64,000 bases of DNA, taken from positions 558,001-622,000 of the forward strand of contig JAUTXW010000358.1 in NCBI GenBank assembly GCA_030620095.1, given 5' to 3'. The notes below the pieces were generated by a model. The model was not told the DNA's origin and searched no databases. It saw nothing but the letters and a program-made list of their open reading frames with translations. A program made the position numbers and the translations under genes. The stretch's first letter is position 1; the number at the start of each line of letters is the position of its first letter. Of this stretch, positions 57,964 through 64,000 are shown piece after piece. Source of the stretch: Kuschelorhynchus macadamiae. Its lineage: Eukaryota > Arthropoda > Insecta > Coleoptera > Curculionidae.

Positions 57964-60330
57964 CACATTCGCTGCCAGCGTCTCCAATGGGAGTCATTGG
58001 GCTATCATCGGCAGTTGCCGGCGACTCCTATGGGAGGCCATCGAATAATATTCTACAATTCAGTTTGAAACAAGACGGCACAGGTGACGGTCATTTTTAC
58101 TCACTGGAAACACGTGGTTTGTATATACAATTCGAGGTTTTTCGTTTATTTTGCACTAAACACTAACTTGTTATAGGAATAATTTGCGGTAGTTTTTACC
58201 TGAACTGTGCTGTAGTGCTGTGCAATTTGGATTAATTCGTTTGTTTGTGTGACTTTGTAATTAAATAGACAAAATGGACGACAGTGCAGGGCCATCTTCA
58301 AAACGCCCACGTGTTGCAAATTTAAAAACAAAAATTAGTGACGAGGAACATCGTTATATAATTGAAAACGAACTGAGTGAAGATGACTGGGATTTTAAAT
58401 CCAGTGGATCGGAATACTTGCCCTCTGATAATTCCGAATCCGAGAATGAGCAGATTTTAGAGCCGAATTCACCACATCAAGGGAGGTTTGACCACATACA
58501 TGTAGTTGAACCCGATCAAGATGCGAAGGTAGACAATGCACGTACCAAAGACTTGAAATGGTCGGATAATTCATTGCCGCCTAATGAAATGAAGAAAATA
58601 GCGTTTACAAAAACACGTGAATTATTAGTTCCAATACCTGGAGAAAGCCCTATGGACTTTATTGACCTGTTGTTTGATGAAGATTTTCAAAATTTTATTG
58701 TGAACGAAACAAACAATTATGCTGTTTCGGTATTATTTACCAGTTCATCTGAGCAATCACGTATTACCTCGTGGAAAGATTTGACTGTTGAAGAATTTCG
58801 GGTATTTATAGGCCTTCGTCTTCATATGGGAACGATACAACTGCCAAAATTACAAGATTATTGGAAAACAGATCGGCTGTTTAGCCTACCACTTTTCAAG
58901 GAACAAATGAGTAGAAACCGATTTCTTTTGATACTAAGATGCCTACACTTTTTTACTGAACCGGTTGGTACAAAACCAAGTGACGTTCTACAAAAAATAA
59001 GACCTGTAATTACATACTTCAATAACAAAATATCGTCAGTTTATTACCCAAGCAAAGAACTCTCATTGGATGAAAGCATGATGTTGTGGCGTGGACGATT
59101 GGCGTTTAGACAATATATCAAAAATAAACGCCATAAATATGGCATCAAGCTATATATGCTAACCGAACGAGATGGCACCGTACTTAAATTTGTTATATAT
59201 ACTGGTTCAAATGATGTAGAACTAGGTGGAATAGGGCATGCGTCTATTGTTGTAATGTCACTGATGGAAGGCATGTTGAACCAGGGCCATGCGTTATACA
59301 TGGACAACTATTACAACAGTTGTTCGTTGGCGAAACAACTATTAGAAAACGGGACTTACTGCACTGGAACACTCAGGGCTAATCTTCGAAATAACCCAAA
59401 GGAAATCTCGGAAGGAAAACTAAAAAAGGGAGAAAACATATCTGTATTCAGTGAGGGCGTTCATATTGGAAAATGGAAGGATAAGCGACCTGTAATGTAT
59501 ATTTTAACCGAATTTGATAATCAGTTGGTTACACTAGAAAATAAAAGGGGACAGGAAATATCCAAACCAGAAACAATTGTTCAGTACAACAAATTCATGT
59601 CTGGAATTGATCGCCAAGATCAGATGCTAAGTTATTATCCATGTGAGCGTAAAACCATTCGTTGTTACAAAAAATTGTTTATTCACACTTTACAGCTTCT
59701 TTTGATCAATTCACATAAATTGTACCAACGGTATTCTGGAAGTAAAAAAATGCCTTTCTACGATTTTAGAATCGCAATAATAAATGGATTACTTCCAACA
59801 AAAATCGCAAGTTCTAGAACTTGCCATCCATCAACTTCACGTATACAACACAAAATTACCACTATATCCGAAAAGTGTAAAGGTACAGCAGACGGTCAAA
59901 GAGTGAAGCGTAAAAGATGTAGGTTGTGTACAAAAAAAGGAAAGGGAAGAAAACAAACCATCTATCACTGCGAGGATTGTCAAGATAAACCCGGACTTTG
60001 TGCTAACTGTTTCCACGAGTATCATGAATCTTTATAAAGTGTTTGTATTTGTTCCTGTATTATTATATTTTACATAAATAGTTCAACAATTACGTATACA
60101 CAAGGTGACTCCCATAGGAGTCATTGGCACACGGCACCAAATTCGAAGACTAGTGCCACCGACTCCTATGGGAGTCATTTTTTATTTATTTATTTTTTTC
60201 TGTTTTTGCCCTGCAATCGCAAAATGAATAGAGTTTGCATACTTTACTTGCCATGAGATATCAAAATTTCATAAAGGCACAATTTGGCTCCTGGGATCGG
60301 TTAACCACATCCATGTCGGCAGCGAACGTG
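57964..60330 (+). mobile_element. piggyBac element 2 (2.37 kb), TTAA-flanked, apparently complete
   Basis: The left end CACATTCGCTGCCAGCG and the right end complement CACGTTCGCTGCCGACAT are inverted, and each abuts TTAA (57960-57963 and 60331-60334). Each end has two subterminal copies of a palindrome like GACTCCTATGGGAGTC (about 57981 and 58023 on the left; about 60106 and 60161 on the right). The transposase frame between them is intact. Removing the element with one TTAA restores continuous flanking sequence of retrotransposon C. Confidence 0.95.
58274..60037 (+). CDS. piggyBac transposase, intact (587 aa)
   Basis: A DDE/D recombinase of the piggyBac family, cutting and pasting at TTAA. 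The frame is uninterrupted from ATG (MDDSAGPSSKRPRVANLKTK) to TAA. The N-terminus is acidic (LSEDDWDFKSSGSEYLPSDN), as in this family. The three catalytic aspartates are present: residue 266 in LSLDESMMLWRG, 344 in YMDNYYNSCSL and 446 in MSGIDRQDQMLSYY, close to 268/346/447 of the Trichoplusia ni enzyme. The C-terminal cysteine-rich domain (RCRLCTKKGKGRKQTIYHCE, DCQDKPGLCANCFHEYH) has the paired C-x2-C motifs and final histidine. Its length is typical. The likely promoter is within the 310 bases between left end and ATG. It may be active; that is inference from intactness. Confidence 0.93.
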   Translation: MDDSAGPSSKRPRVANLKTKISDEEHRYIIENELSEDDWDFKSSGSEYLPSDNSESENEQILEPNSPHQGRFDHIHVVEPDQDAKVDNARTKDLKWSDNSLPPNEMKKIAFTKTRELLVPIPGESPMDFIDLLFDEDFQNFIVNETNNYAVSVLFTSSSEQSRITSWKDLTVEEFRVFIGLRLHMGTIQLPKLQDYWKTDRLFSLPLFKEQMSRNRFLLILRCLHFFTEPVGTKPSDVLQKIRPVITYFNNKISSVYYPSKELSLDESMMLWRGRLAFRQYIKNKRHKYGIKLYMLTERDGTVLKFVIYTGSNDVELGGIGHASIVVMSLMEGMLNQGHALYMDNYYNSCSLAKQLLENGTYCTGTLRANLRNNPKEISEGKLKKGENISVFSEGVHIGKWKDKRPVMYILTEFDNQLVTLENKRGQEISKPETIVQYNKFMSGIDRQDQMLSYYPCERKTIRCYKKLFIHTLQLLLINSHKLYQRYSGSKKMPFYDFRIAIINGLLPTKIASSRTCHPSTSRIQHKITTISEKCKGTADGQRVKRKRCRLCTKKGKGRKQTIYHCEDCQDKPGLCANCFHEYHESL

Positions 60331-60334
60331 TTAA

Positions 60335-61954
60335 ATCAATTTGTGAACATGTAGATTGGAATAATATTCTTGAGGCAGATATTCCTTTGGAGCAATTTCA
60401 TAATGTTATATGTACAAACTTTTATAAGGCATTTCCTATTATATCTATTAAAAAATCTAAAAATAAAACTTGGATTACCAAAGGCCTTAGAGTATCTGGG
60501 AGGAATATGCATTCCCTACATTATATATGGAAATATTCAATGGACAATGAGAACTTTCTTAATTACTATTATAGGTATTGCAACATTTACAGGAGACTTG
60601 TGGAAATTGCAAAATGGACCTACTTTGATGACAGGATCCGGCATGCGTCAAACAAATCAAGGGAGTCATGGAAGATCGTAAACGATTTAAGAGGCAAGAA
60701 AAACGTTATTCAGGCTTCGGACTCATTGAAGGCAGATTAGCTAAATTCCTTTTATTGTTCAATGGCCGCCACTCTCTCTAATAATGATGATAATTCTAAG
60801 GAAGGGAAGGTTGAGTCTGGTGTTCCACAGGGCTCTGTTCTTGGCCCCTTATTGTTTTTACTGTATGTAAATGATTTGCCACAGGTTCAAATAAATAGGC
60901 TCTTCACTGTGGTTGCTCATGACACAACCATTCTATGGCATGATGTGGATTTAGCCAGACTAATTAACATTATTTCAAAGGACCTAGTGGCTGTTAAAAA
61001 TTGGTGTGATTCTAACTGCCTCTGTTTTAACACATTGAAAACGAGTATTCTCTCTTTTAGGTGCGTTATTTAAGTTATATGTATTGATGCTTTGCTGCTT
61101 TCGATTCTTGAATTCAATAACTTCCTCGGCATAACCATTGATAATTCTCTAAGATTTGAAGAACACATATCTGGGATATGCAAAAAGGTATTATCTGGGT
61201 GTTATGCTGTTAAGGTGGCAAACAGTAGTCTAGGTTTTGTTATGGCCAAAAATGCCTATTATGCTGTAATTGAACCTCACCTTCGCTATGGCATTGCGTT
61301 TTGGGGTACATGCCCATTTATTTACATCTGTGTTTTTGCTTCAAAAGAGAGCAATTCATTTTCTTTGTGGCGCAAAAGTTGGGACTCCTGCCGTGGTTTA
61401 TTTCGCCAATCTGAAATATTGACACTGTGCTCTATATTCATCCTAGAGACGGTAACGTTAATCTTTAAAAAGTATAGGGATGAACTGAAAGAGATTGAAC
61501 CATATCCGTCCCGATGTCCCTTTTCATTAAAGCTTCCAATACCGCACTCGGAGCTAGTAAAAAAGTCCTTTTTCTATGAAGGCAAAAAGCTCTTTAACCA
61601 TCTGCCCATGGAAATTAGAAAAATTGATTGTTCAAACAAATTCAAGACACCAGTAAAGAAATTACTTAAACACCTGCGTCATATTATACCTTGGAAGTTT
61701 TATGACACAGTTTTTAACTGAAATATATGTATTAATTTTAATGTATTTGTTATTTTTTAAATTTATATGCTTTTCGAAGTTTTAATTTTGTTCACCCATG
61801 CTTTTTTTTAAATTCAGATTTTTTTTCTTGTGAAAATCTGTTGATGTTAAGTTTATACTTAGGTGTTTTTTTATATTTGTGAATCTGTATATGTATTGTG
61901 TATGTATGGTTGTATTTATTTATGTATGTATGTGTGTATGTACATATGTGTATG

Positions 61955-62007
<53 letters not shown>

Positions 62008-62150
62008 ATACATGTATGTATGTACACACCATTATATTATTTTATTTTATGACCTATATTATTAGTAATATTTTTATTATTTTTATCAAGGCTTTGTTAA
62101 CAACTTCTAGTTAAAACAATAAAGCTATTTTTGACTTTGACTTGAATTTG
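60335..62150 (+). pseudogene. Retrotransposon C, 3' part: RT core deleted, C-terminus and tail
   Basis: The + strand resumes as SICEHVDWNNILEADIPLEQ then FHNVICTNFYKAFPI and KNKTWITKGLRVSGRNMHSL (linker). After 60740 it jumps to ESGVPQGSVLGPLLFLLYVN (motif B, about 60810-60870), with FTVVAHDTTILW where YADDT is usual, then NWCDSNCLCFNTLKT, FLGITIDNSLRFEEHI and VIEPHLRYGIAFWGT, ending at 61721. The fingers and motif A of the reverse transcriptase are missing, so an internal deletion lies near 60740-60780. The 3' region ends in 'AATAAAGCTATTTTTGACTT' and a TTGAATTT repeat near 62150. Confidence 0.8.
61957..62004. repeat. (AT)n microsatellite within element C tail
   Basis: About 48 bases of AT repeat, preceded by TATG/TGTA repeats from about 61885. 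Confidence 0.95.
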
Positions 62151-62315
62151 AATTTAAAAATTTGAATGTTCTTAAAAGCTTGCGGCAAATTTTTAAAAGC
62201 TCTGTGTTAATGTAAACTTAATTATTTTTTACTTTTCAGTTCAGGAATTTATAAATAAAAGCTTTTTTTAATATTTACTTACATTTATTTTATTATATAA
62301 GGATTGTTTACTTAC

Positions 62316-62477
62316 CCAGTGACTGCACATTTCAATTTTTTAGGAGGGACAGGGGTCGGTTTGACATTAAACACTTTTTTAAAAACCACATCATGCGGAT
62401 CATTGAGAAGAGTTACAAAAGTCCTTTCATAATATTGTTCTGGTTTTTTCCCATCATTTTCTGCTTTCTTCTCTAAC
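62316..62477 (-). CDS. YL-1: YL-1/VPS72, internal exon
   Basis: Bounded by TTTATAG and CTGG|GTAAGT on the - strand, it reads LEKKAENDGKKPEQYYERTF then VTLLNDPHDVVFKKVF and PPKKLKCAVTG. 'ERTFVTLxND' and 'KLKCAVTG' precede the YL1_C domain in VPS72 proteins ('RTFITFSDD...VCPVTHRPALYRDP' in mammals). The phase is one base in and two out, matching both neighbouring exons. Confidence 0.95.
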
Positions 62478-63583
62478 CTATAAAAATCATAAAAATTGTG
62501 TTAATAAATCATTCTAGTCCTTTGTGCTTAGTCACTGGAGCAGATTAGGGTTCAGATAGAAAAATGTAAAAACTATTTAGGCAATAAGTTCCTTGTACAG
62601 ACTACCAAAAGCAAATATCATCAGGAAACATTAGGTAAATAATGCCTTCTGAAATTTTCTTCTTCTAGAGACAGACAAAGGAATGTCGTCTAAGGAAATA
62701 TCTTATGGAGCGTCCAAGGCTCAATTCTTGGGCTTTTTTAAAATTGTTTGATCTATTTGTATGCCGACGAAACCTAAATGTACTTGTCTTAAGATAAATT
62801 AAAATAAATCAAGTAATTCCACAATACTATTGTTTGGTATGCGAAAAGTAGAGGCAAGGCAACAATTTAGAAGTGAATTTGACGGTAACATCCTACAGTG
62901 TTGTCAAAAAGCTAAAAATCTTGGTTTCTTATTTGATAAGAATATATGCTTCAGACCTCATACAAATCTGAAGAGCTTATGCCCCCTTGAAGAGTATCCA
63001 AATAGACATTTACTATCTATAGCACTAAAGATACAATTAAGTGCCATAACCACTTTAACTATGTAATGTGATATGAACCGTGTCTTGATAAAATCAATAT
63101 ATAATCTAATAAACATGAATTGACAATATTTCTAGAGTACAAAAATAGTGCTTGAGGTTTATATATGGCACAAGAAGGCGGAAACCAATGCCTTACAAGT
63201 TAAATGATACTAACTGGTTGATTATGGAGAAAAAATGAAAACTTCACAGCACGACCATATTTTATATTTTTTAATATTATACTTAATGAATTATAACATT
63301 AAAATACTATAATTAAGCAATATCCTGCATTATTGCTTGAAAAACTTTATTAAAATTGGCAATATCATTTGGTGAGGGATAAAATGTACACAAGGTATTT
63401 ACAGATAAATGATAAAAGATACATATTAATGCAAACAACAGTTTAATGTTTTGTACATGTAGAGAGAAAAATAAACACAATATTTACAGTTACTGCACAA
63501 TTATGTATTAACAATCCATAAGTTATTATTAGACCTTTTGAAGCAACTACTAAGACCAATCATCAACAATTTAAAAAACTTAC
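62478..63583 (-). other. YL-1 intron, 1.1 kb
   Basis: It contains a reverse transcriptase relic on the opposite strand (62640-63220). The rest shows nothing recognisable. Confidence 0.9.
62640..63220 (+). pseudogene. Non-LTR retrotransposon relic (CR1-like reverse transcriptase end)
   Basis: The + strand retains QGSILGLF (motif B, about 62715), YADET*MYLS (the YADD box, normally YADDTQLYLS, about 62760), then NSTILLFGMRKVEA, NLGFLFDKNICFRPH (thumb) and RVQK*CLRFIYGTRRRKP (C-terminal region, about 63134-63190). Stops and frame changes interrupt it. The YADDTQLYL form is common in CR1/L2-type elements. It lies antisense in a YL-1 intron. Confidence 0.75.
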
Positions 63584-63755
63584 TTTTTGTCATCAGCATT
63601 CATTTCTTCTATCAGAGGCATCCTTGTGGAAGCATACCTAATAATGGGACCAGAATATGCCTTCTTAGTGATCCTTTTAGTCTTCTTTTCACTCTCCATT
63701 TTTTGATATCTTTCCAATGATTTTAGGTTTTCCCGCTCTGTGATTTTTGCTTCCT
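63584..63755 (-). CDS. YL-1: YL-1/VPS72, internal exon
   Basis: Bounded by ATTTCAG and AAAAA|GTAAGT, it reads EAKITERENLKSLERYQKME then SEKKTKRITKKAYSGPIIRY and MPLIEEMNADDKK. It matches the mammalian VPS72 segment 'LLEEAKITEELNLRSLEHYQRLE...GPVITYHSVTVPL'. The phase is two in and two out. Confidence 0.96.
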
Positions 63756-63915
63756 CTGAAATTATAAATACAAGAGTATCTCAGAGAGAACATTCCAATC
63801 TTTTTAATTAACAATCTATAACATAAGAGAGGAGAAAACTTGTTTCTAATTTAATTTTAACTCCTTTTACTATACCCATATTTAATTCATAAAGGGAGAG
63901 AATTTCCATACTTAC
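63756..63915 (-). other. YL-1 intron, 160 bp
   Basis: A small ordinary intron, with GTAAGT and TTTCAG on the - strand. Confidence 0.93.
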
Positions 63916-64000
63916 CCAAAAGTTCTTCCTGTGTGGGTATCCATTCCTCCTCTCTAGCTCTCTTTGGCTTTTTCTTCAACTCTTGATCTCTAACTTTTAT
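63916..64000 (-). CDS. YL-1: YL-1/VPS72, partial exon cut by the window end
   Basis: The - strand reads IKVRDQELKKKPKRAREEEW then IPTQEELL, ending TTTTGG|GTAAGT. The basic stretch followed by TQEELLEEAKITE corresponds to the middle of VPS72, just after its acidic H2A.Z-binding N-terminus, which lies beyond the window. Confidence 0.93.

Larger units (their letters stand above)
49773..62315 (-). other. YL-1 intron, 12.5 kb, a nest of transposable elements
   Basis: This lies between the GTAAG donor at 62315 and the TTTTAG acceptor at 49773 on the - strand. From 50840 to 62150 nearly all of it is retrotransposons A, B and C and two piggyBac elements, with all three retrotransposons and both transposases on the + strand, antisense to YL-1. 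The stretch 49773-50840 is AT-rich with no feature that I recognise. Confidence 0.93.

Overview
The window looks like AT-rich nuclear DNA of an insect with a large, transposon-rich genome. The host genes have insect-type orthologues, introns reach 17 kb, and almost everything between exons is mobile-element debris. A beetle or a similar large-genome insect would fit, but the order cannot be settled from this sequence. I see no prokaryotic, organellar or CRISPR features and no convincing tRNA or rRNA gene.

Two conserved host genes face each other, and both are cut by the window edges. On the + strand, five exons (1542-1682, 18575-18677, 21171-21363, 25405-25523, 30703-30782) encode the end of the KH domain, the QUA2 domain and the C-terminal tail of a STAR RNA-binding protein, the orthologue of Drosophila held out wings (how) and vertebrate Quaking. 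On the - strand, four exons (49556-49772, 62316-62477, 63584-63755, 63916 to beyond 64000) encode the C-terminal half of YL-1/VPS72, the H2A.Z-handling subunit of the SWR1/SRCAP and Tip60 chromatin remodellers. All splice phases join correctly. Between the genes lies about 19 kb with a degraded Tc1-like element, a two-exon THAP/P-element-like pseudogene, retrotransposon scraps and dispersed repeats.

The first how intron (1.7-18.6 kb) carries MITEs, a degenerate ~121-bp satellite, a Mutator-like (MULE) element with ~40-bp inverted ends and a broken SWIM-domain transposase, a second DDE transposase relic and a ~620-bp TA tract. Later how introns hold a ~30-bp minisatellite, long foldback elements, a mariner relic with TA target sites and a degraded non-LTR retrotransposon.

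The 12.5-kb YL-1 intron (49773-62315) is a nest of elements. Jockey/CR1-like retrotransposon A lies inside retrotransposon B. Retrotransposon C is interrupted by two different piggyBac elements, each bounded by TTAA. The second piggyBac (57964-60330) has matching ends, an uninterrupted 587-codon transposase with three aspartates at the expected places and a C-terminal cysteine-rich domain, so it is the one element here that may still be active. Both piggyBacs carry palindromes just inside each end.

I did not find a convincing wholly new biological system. The most interesting points are the intact piggyBac with its palindromic ends, the nested insertion history inside YL-1, alternative how C-termini with a possible autoregulatory binding site, the THAP/P-like locus, and several unnamed foldback and dispersed repeat families.
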